Below the pieces are notes generated by a model, which worked only from the letters and a program-made list of their open reading frames with translations, did no database searches and was not told the DNA's origin. Made by a program: the position numbers and the translations under genes. Positions 22,131 to 33,132 of a stretch of DNA of 64,000 nt are shown piece after piece. The DNA lies in the NCBI GenBank assembly GCA_024291935.2, contig CM044326.1, positions 38,272,948 through 38,336,947 on the forward strand, given 5' to 3'. The stretch's first letter is position 1. Each line of letters opens with the position of its first letter. Origin of the DNA: Okapia johnstoni (lineage: Eukaryota; Chordata; Mammalia; Artiodactyla; Giraffidae).

Positions 22131-22683
22131 TATACCAAACGTTCGGTCCTTAAGAGCCGAGACCACTTCTGCTCATCTGTGCCCCTGCTTCTAGAGCATT
22201 ATCAGCACACGACCGTGTTTTATCAAATCGAAGATACCACCAGTTGTAAGATGAAAGAATATTGTATGTGCCACTAAGAGAAAAGAAAGAGACCTGACGA
22301 TAAGACAATGGCACAATGCTTTCTTATGACTTAGAAATTTTATCTTATACTTATGGGAAAAAGTCCTTTAGACTTAAGCAGACAGATTTTTGTCACGTAT
22401 CACTGTTGTGATAGAAAAAGGAACATGGTTACGGTAGTCTTAACACTTGCTCACAGGTTGCAGCTTTCCTGACTTACTTCTTCAGTTTCTTTTTCCATAT
22501 AGTATTATTTTCTCTGACATCCAGAGCGTTGGAGATGCAGAATTTCTTTAAAGAGTTATTATAGTCATCAATGCTGGGCTATTAAGTCTGCTTTGCAAGT
22601 ATGTGGAACGCACGGATTTTTCCTCCTCGGGAACGTTGCTAAACCTGGCTGGTTTGTCAGCTTCTCGCAACTGTTTACATCCT
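22131..22683. other. Non-repetitive stretch, no gene recognised
   Basis: No repeat or RNA gene recognised. Confidence 0.42.
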
Positions 22684-22900
22684 GTGTGTGCGTGTGCTCA
22701 GTCGTGTCTGACTCTTTGCGGCCCCATGGACTGTAGCCCACCAGGATCTCTGCCCATAAAATTTTCCAGGCAAGAATACTGGAGTGGATTGCCATTTCTT
22801 TCTCCAGGGGATCTTCCCAATTCAGGGATTGAACTCAAACCCACATCTCCTGTGTCTCCATCGGCAGGCAGATTCTCTACCACTAAGCCATCTGGTTTAA
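22684..22900 (-). mobile_element. Bov-tA SINE
   Basis: Minus-strand copy: gtgctcagtcgtgtctgact on the left, head ctctaccactaagccatctg on the right. Confidence 0.93.
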
Positions 22901-23884
22901 ACAGGTGCTATACCATCACCTTCTGATTACATTTCTCTCTGCAGGTCTGCAGGATGACAATGCTGGTGCACACACATGCAGACTGTGACTATGTAAGGAC
23001 TACCCTTGGTGTAGAGTGATGGGTACACGCTGTGGGATTTTAAGGTGCACCTCAACTTTAGAGATGTTTACGTGTGCTTCTTAAAATGCTTGACAGTAAT
23101 TGAAACTGATAAACCTCTGATATGTAAGTAGATGCATGCGAGTTTGAAAAACCCTTAATATCAGGGGAAAAAAAATTGAACTTTATCCTACAAATTACAG
23201 GCATTCACTGAAGCTCTGGGAATGAGAACACTTGACTTATGTGGTGGTATATTCTGATCTTGATTTTTAAACCAGGAACTCCTGAGAAGAAAAACCTGCA
23301 ACACTTAGGAATCCCATTGCTTAAAATAATTAGGGGTTTGCACATAAAACCAGATGGAGTTTAGCTAAGCTGATACTACAGATCTCTCTGGAGCTGAGAG
23401 AAAGCTGGAGGATGGACTGCAGGCCCAGAGCGCCGGTGGGAACAATGTGCTTGCTGTATCCCTTGGAGGCAGAGGGGCCGGCCTCCAGGTCCCTTCCAGC
23501 CTGCTGATTCTGTATTCCATCAGCAGAGCTGGATGTTGCTCAGGGTGCCAGACCAAGTAGAGTCTGGGACTTCACCAAGACTCCTGGGAGACACCCAAGG
23601 GCTATCTGAAAAGTCCTCAGGATGTTCCAAGGCTGTTTAAAAATATTATAAACTTTATGTTTATGGATGGAGCAAGCTTGGCCTCATTTTCCAAATCCTG
23701 ATGCAAAGAATGGTTCTAGAAGAACCTCTCAAAGTCCGCATGGGATTAGCTCAAACCAAGGACGTAATATGGTACCATTTTAGCTTGAGAACACTTGGGA
23801 AAATTCATGGTTGGTCGTACCATTAGCCAACACTACTGGGGACTAGTTCTGAACCCTAAGTTTGTTTATTTCTCAACCTCAGCT
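22901..23884. other. Non-repetitive stretch, no gene recognised
   Basis: Nearly 1 kb with no identified transposon, RNA gene or frame with protein features. Confidence 0.42.
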
Positions 23885-24010
23885 TATGAAATAAACACAA
23901 TCATTGCTCTGCTTCATGGATGAGGGAACCGAGGGTCAGAGAGGTTAGGAAGCTTTTCCTGGAGCAGGCAAGTGGTGGTGTCTTGACTGGTGGCCAGACA
24001 ATTTGACTCA
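23885..24010 (-). mobile_element. MIR SINE remnant
   Basis: Reversed MIR: gatgagggaaccgagggtca, gagaggttaggaagctttt. Confidence 0.62.
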
Positions 24011-24074
24011 TGGCTTCACCTCTAGTCAGCACTTTCCACGCTCTCATCTCTGACCCACATGCCCCAGTTTGTTC

Positions 24075-24285
24075 TGGATGCAAAATTCATAAGCTTTGCA
24101 CCCTCTGGCAGGTTAGTTAACTTCATCAAGCCTCAGTTTCCTCATCTGCAAAGTGGTGGTAGGAAAAAAAAAACCTACCTCATTTGATTGATATAAGAGT
24201 TAAGAAGGTAGAAATGCATGCAAGACAGTGTGTGCCTGACTTGGAGTAAGTGCTCAGTAAGTGTTAGCTCAATAAAATGATCTAC
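24075..24285 (+). mobile_element. MIR SINE, near full length
   Basis: Core gcctcagtttcctcatctgc, 3' end taagtgctcagtaagtgtta. An A-run sits inside the core. Confidence 0.75.
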
Positions 24286-24514
24286 TTCTTCTGTTATTAT
24301 GAGCCCACTGCTGCTTCCAGTAACTGTTCCTAGTTAATCAAATAGCTAACAGTTATCTAGGGCTGTCTGTACCTTCTCCCCGCTGAACAGGAGTAGATCT
24401 TGCATCTTAGAACACTGCCAGTGAAAGCACGCTCACACTTCAGATCATCTATTAGCCAAATCACTTCTTTAGCAATGAACCTGACCACCCTGTGCTGGTA
24501 TCAAGGTACCATCT

Positions 24515-24850
24515 TGATCAGCGATTAGCAGACCACCAGGGACAAGACAAATGCAGCCACTGTCTGCTTTTGTATGGTCATTGAGTCAAGAGTGGTTTTT
24601 ACATGTTTGATGATTGAAAAAAAAATCAAAAGAATGATATCTTAGGACATGAAAAGTACATGAAATTCAATCTCCAAATCTGTAAGTAAAGTTTTATTGG
24701 ATCACAGCCACACCCATTCATGTGCTTATTGTCTACAACTGCATGTGTTCTGGGCAACTGAGTGGAGTAGCTTGACAGAGGCCACATGGCTTGCAAAGCC
24801 TGAAATACTTAGTATTTAGTCCTTTCTAGAGAAAGTTTACTGACTTTTCT
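24515..24850 (+). mobile_element. hAT-like non-autonomous DNA transposon
   Basis: Matches a dispersed mammalian DNA-transposon consensus: ctgcttttgtatggtcattg, gtaaagttttattggatcac, agccacacccattcatgtgc, gaaagtttactgac. The terminal repeat type (cagtggtcagcaaact-like) suggests the hAT superfamily. A second partial copy lies at 35590-35670. Confidence 0.62.
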
Positions 24851-25028
24851 CTTGGTCATCTGTAGCAAAGTCAGCAGTAGAATCTTTGCCTCTTCTCTTC
24901 ACTTCATCTCTTTCCTACACCCCCAGCCCTCACTATGATTACACAGCACAGAGTCCTGGACATAGAAAGTCCTCATTTGTGTTTCCTTGCTGGCTAACTT
25001 AAAACTCGCATTTTATATTTGCCTTATG

Positions 25029-25235
25029 GCTTCCCAGGTGGCTCAGACGGTAAGCAATCTGCCTGCAATACACGAGACCAGGGTTCGATCCCTAGGTCAG
25101 GAAGATCCACTGAAGAAGGGAAACACTACCCACTCCAGTGTTCTTGCCTGGAGAATTTCATGGACAGAGGAGCCTTGTGGGCTACAGTCCAGGGAGTTGC
25201 AAAGAATTGGACATGACTGGGTGACTAACACTTTA
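25029..25235 (+). mobile_element. Bov-tA SINE
   Basis: Head ggcttcccaggtggctcaga, box B gggttcgatcc, body ccagtgttcttgcctggag, tail ttggacatgactgggtg. Confidence 0.94.
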
Positions 25236-25278
25236 TTCTTAATTTGGAACATAGTTTTGTATCCTTCACATTTAGTTT

Positions 25279-25310
25279 AATAGATCCATCAATTAATTGA
25301 TGGATCTATT
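25279..25310. repeat. Perfect 32-bp palindrome, no spacer
   Basis: The 16-base arm aatagatccatcaatt is followed immediately by its exact reverse complement. It is outside any recognised repeat. Confidence 0.95.
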
Positions 25311-25869
25311 GTTTGGTGCTTGATTTAGTCTATGATTTATCATTGGTCCTTAGATCTGTCTTTGAGTTTTACAAAACTGTTTCCATAAATGTTACTTATG
25401 TGGATAACATTCTCTAAATCTGAGTACTGGCTTATTTCTTTTCACCAGCTTTGTGGAGATAAATCTGAAACTTAGCATCTCAAAAGGATTTGGACAAGAT
25501 ATTCAGATAGCTCTTAACTCTTTTTCCTGCAGTTCTTTCCTCCCACCCCCTCCTCTTTTTTTTTTTTTTTTAAAGTACTTGGGGCAGTTTGCAAATATTC
25601 AGATGGGGGCTCAGTGAAGAAAGTAAGATCCTGCAAAAGAGAATTCACCAGGGTAATGCATTCATGGCCCTTTCCACCTTTGTAAGTTTCACATCTCTTT
25701 CAAAATATTGTCCTGCCATTTCTCCCACACATGAAAAGTAGCCCATATCACATGTAGAATATGCCCATTAAAGATTTCTCTAACGTCTACCTACTGAAAT
25801 GGTGTTTTTTTACTTGGAAAGACTTCAACGGGTTGCACTGCTGGGGACCAAAAATAAGATTTTAATTGA

Positions 25870-26008
25870 AATACAGATAAGATAGGAGCCTTTAATTTAC
25901 CTTCTCCCTAAGCAACAGGACTTTCCTGGCTGCATCTGATAGATGACTTTTTCCCCTTCTTTCTTTCTCAGCTTAGGCTGGATAAAAATTATCTTATCTT
26001 CAGATGAA
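25870..26008. promoter_or_regulatory. Clustered GATA-type motifs
   Basis: acagataagatagg at about 25873 and its inverse-type attatcttatctt at about 25989 each hold two overlapping GATA-factor core motifs, about 110 bp apart, in a repeat-free block. Function is inferred only from motif density. Confidence 0.25.
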
Positions 26009-26440
26009 ATATTTTAGGGATTTGGGGATTTTGTGTGCCTCAGGACAAAGGACAGTGTTTGTGAAAAGATCACTGTCCTCTTTTGGAGGCAAATTCCCTC
26101 CTTATTGAAATTCTGATGTTAGAAAAAGCCTGCCGTCTCATTACCATCCTGCAGGCCACATATTTTATGTCCTCTTATAGATGGACACGAGACTATTAGG
26201 GGCAAGAGAGAGAAAAGAACACAAGGAGATTTCCCCTGCAATCATGTCAGATGAGACATTTTTCTCCACCAACAAAAGAGTTTGTATAAAATCTCCTGCT
26301 ATAAAAGTGAATCATGATATTCTTACCGGGGGCTCCAAGGGACAATGCGTTCTGGACCACGAGATCATTGTCCTCGCTTTCAGAGTAAATAACACAGGTT
26401 CTTTTTTGCAGCCCCCAGTCTACATGCACACCAGGGTTCT

Positions 26441-26473
26441 CCCCCCGCCCCCAAGTCCACCCCCACCACCCCC
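26441..26473 (-). other. Potential G-quadruplex
   Basis: Four runs of at least five C on the plus strand (26441-46, 26448-52, 26460-64, 26469-73), separated by 1, 7 and 4 bases. The minus strand therefore carries four G-runs that fit a stable quadruplex pattern. Confidence 0.7.
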
Positions 26474-27095
26474 AAGTCTGACTGAACAGCAGGGACTGAT
26501 AGAGAAGAGCATATAAACCACACGACAGACTTCCAAGGCCAAAGATAATTGAATTACCTGCTTGTCTGCAGTGATGAATACAAGTCATAGAAACAGAATG
26601 AATAGTCTGTTTTTACTGCATTTCTGGCTGCAGTTCCAGCTTTTAGTTTCCATGCCTGCACCAAATGGCTGCAGCTTCACTGTATCGGCCGTTTCCGGCC
26701 AGTAAGGATCCCTCAAGCACCACTTGAAATTCAGCTTTGAAATCACCCTTGCATTTCACAGATACTAGATGGGAGTTCATCACTTCCATATGTGAGGCAA
26801 TTTTACAAAATATCTGACTTCATGATTGCATGAATTATGCAACTTTATTAGTTCTAAATTAGGTTTGGTGGCAAGTCATATCTATTATTAATAGTAACCT
26901 GTGTACTTGTTTTTCTCTGTCTTCCTTGCTGGTCAGACAGATTCCACCTACTTTTATTTGGCAGTTACCATTTTCACCTCTCTGGCTGCTTTGTGGACTT
27001 GTGAAGAATCCCCGGTACCAAGAATATAGTTGGTCCTTAATTTGGTAGAGTAGACACTGGGTGGATGAAAGAGCACAGTGGAAGGAATGTGGTCG

Positions 27096-27440
27096 CTGTT
27101 GTTGTTCAGTCACTCAGTCGTGTCCAACTCTCTGTGACCACACAGACTGCAACATGTCAGTCTTCCCTGTCCTTCACCATCTGCTGGAGTTCGCTCAGAC
27201 TCATGTGCATTGAGTCAGTGATGCCATTCAACCATCTCATCCTCTGTTGCCCCCTTCTCCTACCTTCAATCTTTCCCATCATCAGAAACTTTTCCAATGA
27301 GCTGGCTCTTCACATCAGATAGCCAAAGCACTGGAACTTCAGTATAAGTCTTTCCAATGAATAGTCAGGGTTGATTTCCTTTAGGATTGACTGCTTTGAT
27401 CTCCTTGCTGTCCACAGAACTCTGGAGACCTTTCCAAGTG
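27096..27440 (-). mobile_element. BovB LINE 3' end
   Basis: Reversed BovB: gttgttgttcagtcactcag, accatctcatcctctgttgc, tttaggattgactgctttga. 5'-truncated near 27440. Confidence 0.9.
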
Positions 27441-27454
27441 GCATCTTAGAAAAG

Positions 27455-27570
27455 GCACAAGAATTGATGTCAGAGCTGAACTGGATTTGAGTCCTAGCTC
27501 TTGAGAAGGCATTAAAATATTTCACTACCTCACTTAGAAAATGGCAGATGTAATATTTATCTGAGGGTTG
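27455..27570 (+). mobile_element. MIR SINE fragment
   Basis: MIR-like order: gaactggatttgagtcctag, then the degraded core cctcacttagaaaatggcag. Confidence 0.42.
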
Positions 27571-27979
27571 AAAGGGGGTTGGGTTCTTCTAATCCTCCTA
27601 CACACCCTTGGCATAGAATTTGGCACAAGTGACCCACCAATTATGAATTCATTCCTTTTCCCTGCTTCTAGTGGCTGCGTTAGCTGTATCAGAAATTATA
27701 CCATTTCACTGGTATCCTCCTTTGTTTGTCAATTTATTCTCCCCTCCAGGAGAATCAGCAGGTTGGTAGACCTAGAATTTGTGAGCTCTAAGACATGCAG
27801 GGACTACATGTGCTTATTCACTGTTGGGTGGCAAGCATCGGGCCAGGTACAGCACACAATCCATTTTTATTGAGAAAATGTTGAGATGTACCTTAATGAC
27901 AAATATTTCCCATTCCATTAACATACTAAAGGAAGACACAAGGTCCACAACCAGTTCTGTTAATATGTCCCTCTGTTGT
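27571..27979. other. Non-repetitive stretch, no gene recognised
   Basis: A 101-codon plus frame (27568-27873) shows no recognisable domain. No transposon identified. Confidence 0.4.
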
Positions 27980-28251
27980 AGGCAATGGCACCCCACTCCA
28001 GTACTCTTGCCTGGAAAATTTCATGGACGGAGGAGCCTGGTAGGCTGTAGTCCATGGGGTCCCTAGGAGTCGGACATGGCTGAGCGACTTCACTTCCACT
28101 TTTCGCTTTCATGCATTGGAGAAGGAAATGGCAACCCACTCCAGTATTCTAGCCTGGAGAATCCCAGGGATGGCAGACCCTGGTGGGCTGCCGTCTATGG
28201 AGTCACACAGGGTCGGACATGACTGAAGCGACTTAGCAGCAGCAGCAGCAG
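27980..28251 (+). mobile_element. BOV-A2 SINE
   Basis: Two Bov-A monomers (aggcaatggcaccccactcc; gcattggagaaggaaatgg) and an (agc)n tail that directly abuts an oppositely oriented SINE. Confidence 0.95.
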
Positions 28252-28426
28252 TTGTGTCCAACTCTTTGTGACCCCATGAACTATACAGTCCATGGAATTC
28301 TCCAGGCAAGAATCTGGAGTGGGTAGCCTTTCCCTTCTCTAGGATATCTTCTCAACCCTGGGATCAAACCCTGGTCTCCTGTATTGCAGGCAGATTCTTG
28401 TGGCTAAGCCACAAGGGAGGCCCAAC
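28252..28426 (-). mobile_element. Bov-tA SINE, lacking its 3' tip
   Basis: Minus-strand copy starting at gttgtgtccaactctttgtg and ending at the head ggctaagccacaagggaggc. The reversed tail tip is missing at the BOV-A2 junction. Confidence 0.88.
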
Positions 28427-28576
28427 ATGTGAATATGTATACCTAAAAATCACCCACTATGCAAAATTGTGCAAGAAAATACACAAGATAATGGAGGAAA
28501 TTAAGCTGGGGATCAACATGCAAACACTTTATCAATGGCATGTTGGAAAAAAGAAAAAGATATGAGATGATGCAAA
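28427..28576. other. Short non-repetitive spacer
   Basis: A-rich DNA between SINEs; nothing recognised. Confidence 0.4.
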
Positions 28577-28788
28577 AAGTGAAGGTATTGGTTATTCAGT
28601 CAAGTCTGACTCTTTTCAAACCCATGGACTGCACCCTTCCAGGCTCCTCAGTCCATGGAATTCCCCAGGCAAAAATACTGGAGTGGGTAGCCATTCACTT
28701 CTCCAGGGGATCTTCCCAACCCAGGTTTCAACCTGGGTTTCCTGGGTGACAGGCAGATTCTTTACCATCTGAGCCACCAGGAAGTTCA
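28577..28788 (-). mobile_element. Bov-tA SINE
   Basis: Minus-strand copy: gtgaaggtattggttattca on the left, head accatctgagccaccagg on the right. Confidence 0.93.
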
Positions 28789-29315
28789 AGAAAATGTAAC
28801 TCATATTCAATGACTAGGAAAAAATATATGATTATGGCACTAAATATAGTGTTTTACCCAGAAAAAGACTCAAGCTTGCTTATGGAAGTGGGTATGGGAA
28901 GGGTGAAAATTTGTCAATTATTGAAAAGTGGCGGAAGGAGGGTTTCCTGAAATCAGAGGAAATGCTGTATTGTGACCGTTAATCATCATACATACGGCAG
29001 GCTGGGGCAGTGAACGGGTGTTTGAGGGGCACATGCATGTGTAATCTGTGCATTTCCACATGGCTCCATCCACATGGGTATAGTTTTTCGCTTTCGCTGG
29101 TGCTTGCTGCAGAGGAAATGTCACAGAAGCCAATGCAAACTTTGCATAATGTTTAATTCTTTAATATATCAATCACAAATGTGTGTTTTCAAAACAATAG
29201 TTATAGAGAAGCTCACTGTATTTTCAAATATTTAAGAGGCTCTGCTATAGAATCAAATAGGCTCCTTCTTGGTTTCTTAGGTGGTGGAGCCATGGAGAAT
29301 GGATAAATGTTAGAG
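28789..29315. other. Non-repetitive stretch, no gene recognised
   Basis: No transposon recognised; AT-rich at both ends. Confidence 0.42.
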
Positions 29316-29540
29316 TGTGTTCACAGTCACTCAGTCGTGTCTGACTCTTTGCGACCCTATGGGCTGTAGCCCACCAGGCTCCTCTGTCCATGGGATTTCC
29401 CAGGCAAGAATACTGGAGTAAGTTGCCACTTCCTCCTCCAGGGGAATCTTTCCAACCCAGGGATTGATCGAACCTGTGTCTCCTGCGTCTCCTGCAATGG
29501 CAGCTGGATTCTTTACCACTGAGCCACCTGGGAAGTCCAA
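29316..29540 (-). mobile_element. Bov-tA SINE
   Basis: Minus-strand copy: cagtcactcagtcgtgtctg on the left, head accactgagccacctgggaa on the right. Slightly longer through a small internal duplication (tctcctgcgtctcctgc). Confidence 0.94.
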
Positions 29541-29832
29541 ATGTTAGAGAAGGCCGCTCTGATCCTGATTTGAGGCGTACCATTATAACAGAGCTGCTTG
29601 ACCTATGAGAGGCAGTGGACATCATGTCACAGGAGAGGTTCAAACCAAAGAGGGTGATCTGTAATACAGCTGGGGAAGAGAAATTCTAAATTGGTCTCTG
29701 AAAATCTCTCAAATATGTATTTTAAATATAAATTCAACTATGAATTTTAAAATCCTTACAGTAAAGCCAAAAATAATCAGGTGAAAGCTCAAATAGTAAG
29801 TCAATGAAACGTTCATTGTGTCCATAAAAGGC

Positions 29833-29975
29833 TAAATGTCTGGTGTGTTGGTATGTGTGTATGTGTGTTGCTATGTTTGTATATATGTGTTTTGTTGTGT
29901 GTGTTGGTATAGGAGTGTATATGTGTTGACGTGTGTGTTGGTGTAGGACTGCGTATGTGCTGGTGTGTATCTGAT
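29833..29975. repeat. TG-rich low-complexity tract
   Basis: Irregular gtgtgttggtat-type units, for example gtgtgttggtatgtgtgtat and gtgtgttggtgtagga. Degenerate minisatellite-like array without a fixed period. Confidence 0.75.
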
Positions 29976-30077
29976 CTCTTTGTAAATGGGTTAACAATAT
30001 TCTATGTGTAAGTACTGGATAAAGTTAACACTAGCCACCAGAACAGCTCAACTTTTAGTAATTTAACACTTAAAAAA
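29976..30077. other. Short non-repetitive spacer
   Basis: Nothing recognised. Confidence 0.35.
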
Positions 30078-30268
30078 TTTTTTTTTGATGTGGACCATTT
30101 TTAAAGTCTTTATTGAATTTGTTACAATATTGTTTATCTCTTTTTTTTAAATGCTTTGGGTTTTTGGCTGCAAGGCATGTGGGATCCTAACTCTCCGACC
30201 AAGGATCGAAACTGCACCCCCGCATTGGTAGGTGAAGTCTTAACCCCTGGAGAGTCAGGGGAGTCACT
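30078..30268 (-). mobile_element. CHR-type tRNA-Glu SINE
   Basis: Reversed CHR-type element: gtctttattgaatttgttac on the left, gcatgtgggatcctaactct in the middle, head-derived agtcttaacccctggag on the right. T-rich left end. Confidence 0.75.
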
Positions 30269-30354
30269 CGTAACTTAACACTTTGAAGTTTATTTCTTGC
30301 TTAAGTTATTTCTAACATGTGTGTCCCCGAAGGAAAGCGCAGCTTCCAACTTCA

Positions 30355-30530
30355 CTATGCTTCCCTTCATCAAGCCAGAGGGGCATATAGCTAGGAGGGT
30401 TGTGCAAGAAGGCAAATGTCAATGCCTAATGTGAGGGAGGCTGGTTAGTGTGACTTAGCCATGTGCTCAGGAAGGTAGTGGGTGGCAGAGCTGGTGACCT
30501 CCTAGCAACTTCTGCATCAGCAAACTTCAC
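30355..30530. other. Old interspersed repeat candidate, unclassified
   Basis: gggaggctggttagtgtgac and ccatgtgctcaggaaggtag recall the same unnamed dispersed repeat suspected near 10.1 and 19.9 kb. Confidence 0.28.
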
Positions 30531-30604
30531 ATTGTTCATACCTGTCAATCCATGTCAACATGTTGAGAAAAGTTAGTTCATTCCAGGGAGGGAGGGAAAT
30601 AAAG

Positions 30605-30830
30605 CCAGTCTTTATGAAGCACCTATCATATGCTTAACTATATACCTTGTACCTGGGCAACTACTGCTTCATGTAATAATTATAATCATTTTGCCAATTG
30701 GATATTGGTCTTCCCATTCAAAGATGGAAAGATTGAGGCTGGAGACAAGAAGCAAGTTAGACAAGATCATAAAGCTATTTATAGGTCATAAAGAAGACCT
30801 AAACTCCAAACAGGAGATGCCCATCCTGCT
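30605..30830 (-). mobile_element. MIR SINE, near full length
   Basis: Reversed MIR/L2-type order: tatgaagcacctatcatatg, cattcaaagatggaaagatt, aagatcataaagctatttat. Confidence 0.55.
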
Positions 30831-30945
30831 TTCTTTCCCTGTGGCCCTTTGGAGACACTCAACTGGTAACTTTCGACTTAGGGAGGAATGACTCTTGGAT
30901 GATGGTGATCTAGACAGATTTGAGTGATATCTTCAAAGATGGAGA

Positions 30946-31079
30946 CAGGTGGGAGGTCCCTGGTGGTTCAGTGGTTAGGACTCTGTGACTCAATTGCAGG
31001 GGGCATGGGTTTGATCCCTGGTCAGGGAACTAAGATTCCATATTACACATGGCATGGCTAAAAATAATAATAAAATAAA
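30946..31079 (+). mobile_element. CHR-type tRNA-Glu SINE with TSD
   Basis: Head aggtccctggtggttcagtg, box B tttgatccctggtcaggg, AT-rich tail. Flanks ttcaaagatggaga (about 30932) and ttcgaagataggga (about 31080) are similar and serve as the TSD. Confidence 0.83.
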
Positions 31080-31294
31080 TTCGAAGATAGGGAGGGATGA
31101 GAAGATGAGAAGGGATGAGAAAGGGGGAGAACACTTAGACATTGGGCGGGAGATTGTCCTCAATTTGGTTGTTAAACTTGTATAATTTGGACATATGGCT
31201 TATTATCACAAAAAAAGCTAACAGGTTACTCAAATCAACCTCAGTTTCTAGACACTCCTCAGCCACTGTGGTCACCGCAATTTGGTTACATTAG

Positions 31295-31450
31295 CCCTCC
31301 TCCCTGAGTTTCAGTTTGTTCAACTAAAAAATAGATAATCAACAAATAATCTTTCTTTTCTAGAGTGAGCTAAGAGTCCATTAATAGAAAGCATGCAAGT
31401 AAATGTGTTTTTAAGCCCTTAGGTGCTATATAATTATCATCATTACAGAA
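31295..31450 (+). mobile_element. MIR SINE remnant
   Basis: ctgagtttcagtttgttcaa, then the 3' end aggtgctatataattatcat. Confidence 0.5.
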
Positions 31451-32426
31451 AATAGCCATTTGTGCTGCAGGAGAAAAGAACAGAAAAAATCATATTCAGG
31501 TTGTTTGCAGGGAAAATACAAAAACTTGATCCTGAATGAAAAGGGAGGGAAAAAAAAACAAGAAAAGACAGTCTATTTTTCCTCCTGCTGGTTCAATGAT
31601 AGCTATTAATGTTTTTAAGTCTTTCAGATTGGTCTTAAGGACTCAGTTTTCGGAGGTCTTGTTGCAGCTGAAAAGCCCATGGGAGCGACTTCCAGTAATC
31701 TAAGTTAATAAACTGTAAACTAACTTTGTTCCAAAGGTTAAAAAAAAAAATCAGCTCTACCACCTTTGACAAAATAATTGCATCAATTGTAAAACAGCCA
31801 GATGTTGGTTAGACACAGACACATCAAGGCATTAACGTGGAAAACAAACAAACAAAAAATATATGTGTATCTAGAACCATAGAACCTATTTTGTTCTCTC
31901 CTCTTTTATTTAATTTTCTTTCTCCAAGTAATAATTCCTTCTTCAGTCATCAAAGGTTTGGCCAATTTCTGGTGACATTTATCCATACAGATAAAATTTA
32001 AATTAAAGGAAGAAAAACCAGTTGGTGTTTCATTTACTTTTCTCACCAACCCTCTCTTTGTTGGCATGATTTGTTGAAGAGAATGTTCTGGAGTTTCAAA
32101 AGGCAGGAGGAACTGCAGTTTTCTTCCAATAGTCTGCTTTCCAAATGGAGAAGGAAGCAGAGTCAACATTTGATCAGTGTCTAACATCAACCAGGATGTA
32201 ATATGGTGCATCATTGAATTATCTCAAGTAGCCTAGAGCACAAGACTCCACTGCCTCTCCATCACAATGGGGAAAACAAGGCTCAGAGACCCATGACAGT
32301 CAAAGATTTAGGAAGCATACAGATCACAATTCAGGATTCCAGAGGCCGCTCTTTGCTCTTTAAAGAGACTGTTGGCTGCCTCGCATCATGAACCGCACCA
32401 AAATTGGACTATCTTCCTTTCTGTGA
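31451..32426. other. Non-repetitive stretch with a 102-codon minus-strand frame
   Basis: No transposon recognised. The minus-strand ATG frame at 31906-32214 gives a basic product with no domain I recognise. There is no promoter-like or splice context to support coding. Confidence 0.4.
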
Positions 32427-32862
32427 GATGTATTAGTCAGCATTCTCTAGAGAAACAGAACAGAATGTTGCACATATTTAGACAGAGAGAGAGAGCAAAA
32501 TTTATTTTGAGAAAGTGGCTCCCATGATTGTAGAGGTTTGAGAAGTCCAAAATCTTCAGGGTAGCTTGGCAGGCTGGAGACCTAGGGGACAACTGTGATT
32601 TGAGTCCAAAGACCATGTGGTGACAGAATTCCTTTTCTCTCAGGAAAGGCTGGTCTTTGTTATATTAAGGCCTTCAAATGGTAGGATGGGACCCACCCAT
32701 ATTATGGAGGGAAATCTGCTTTTCTCAAAGCCTATGGATATAAATGTAAATCTCATCCAAAAAAAAACCCCTCACTGAAGTATTCTGAATCATGTTTATG
32801 CAAGTATTTGAGCACCCTGTCCCAACTAGGTCAACATATAAAATTGCCCATCACATAGGGGT
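32427..32862 (-). mobile_element. ERVL/MLT2-type solo LTR
   Basis: Reading reverse it follows an old mammalian LTR: attagtcagcattctctaga, gattgtagaggtttgagaag, attatggagggaaatctgct, caacatataaaattgcccat. A GA-rich microsatellite sits at about 32483-32495. Internal retroviral genes absent. Subfamily name tentative. Confidence 0.7.
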
Positions 32863-32924
32863 AATCTATGATGAGATTCAAAGTGACAAAGAGAAAATAT
32901 TCTGAGTCCAGCATCTCCTTTATT

Positions 32925-33132
32925 GTTGCTGTTCAGTTGCTAAGTCATGTCCAATTCTTTGCAACACTATAGGCTGTAGTGTGCCAAGCTCCTCTGTCCA
33001 AGGGATTCTCCATGCAAGAATACTGGAGCGGGTTGCCATTTCCTTCTCCAGGGGATCTTCTTGACCCAGGGATCAAATCCAGGTCTCCTGCATTGTGGGG
33101 GATTCCTTACTGTCTGAGCTACCAGGAAAACA
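32925..33132 (-). mobile_element. Bov-tA SINE
   Basis: Minus-strand copy: gctgttcagttgctaagtca on the left, head gtctgagctaccaggaaa on the right. Confidence 0.93.

Larger units (their letters stand above)
25311..27095. other. Long non-repetitive block, candidate regulatory DNA
   Basis: About 1.8 kb with no identified transposon. Contains a poly-T run (25556-25571), paired GATA motifs (about 25874 and 25996), a G-quadruplex motif on the minus strand (26441-26473), and ggccgtttccggcc at about 26687. Open frames near 26181-26588 exist on both strands and have no recognisable domain. Confidence 0.42.

Noticed and set aside
26181..26588. Overlapping 111- and 113-codon frames on opposite strands
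   Set aside because: Both cover the same C-rich/G-rich DNA and have no recognisable domains; coding on both strands is unlikely.
29833..29975. Repeated gtgtgttggtat units considered as a coding or structured array
   Set aside because: No constant period or conserved frame; a degenerate TG tract explains it.
31906..32214. 102-codon minus-strand frame
   Set aside because: Reads like protein but matches no family I know, and lacks any gene context.
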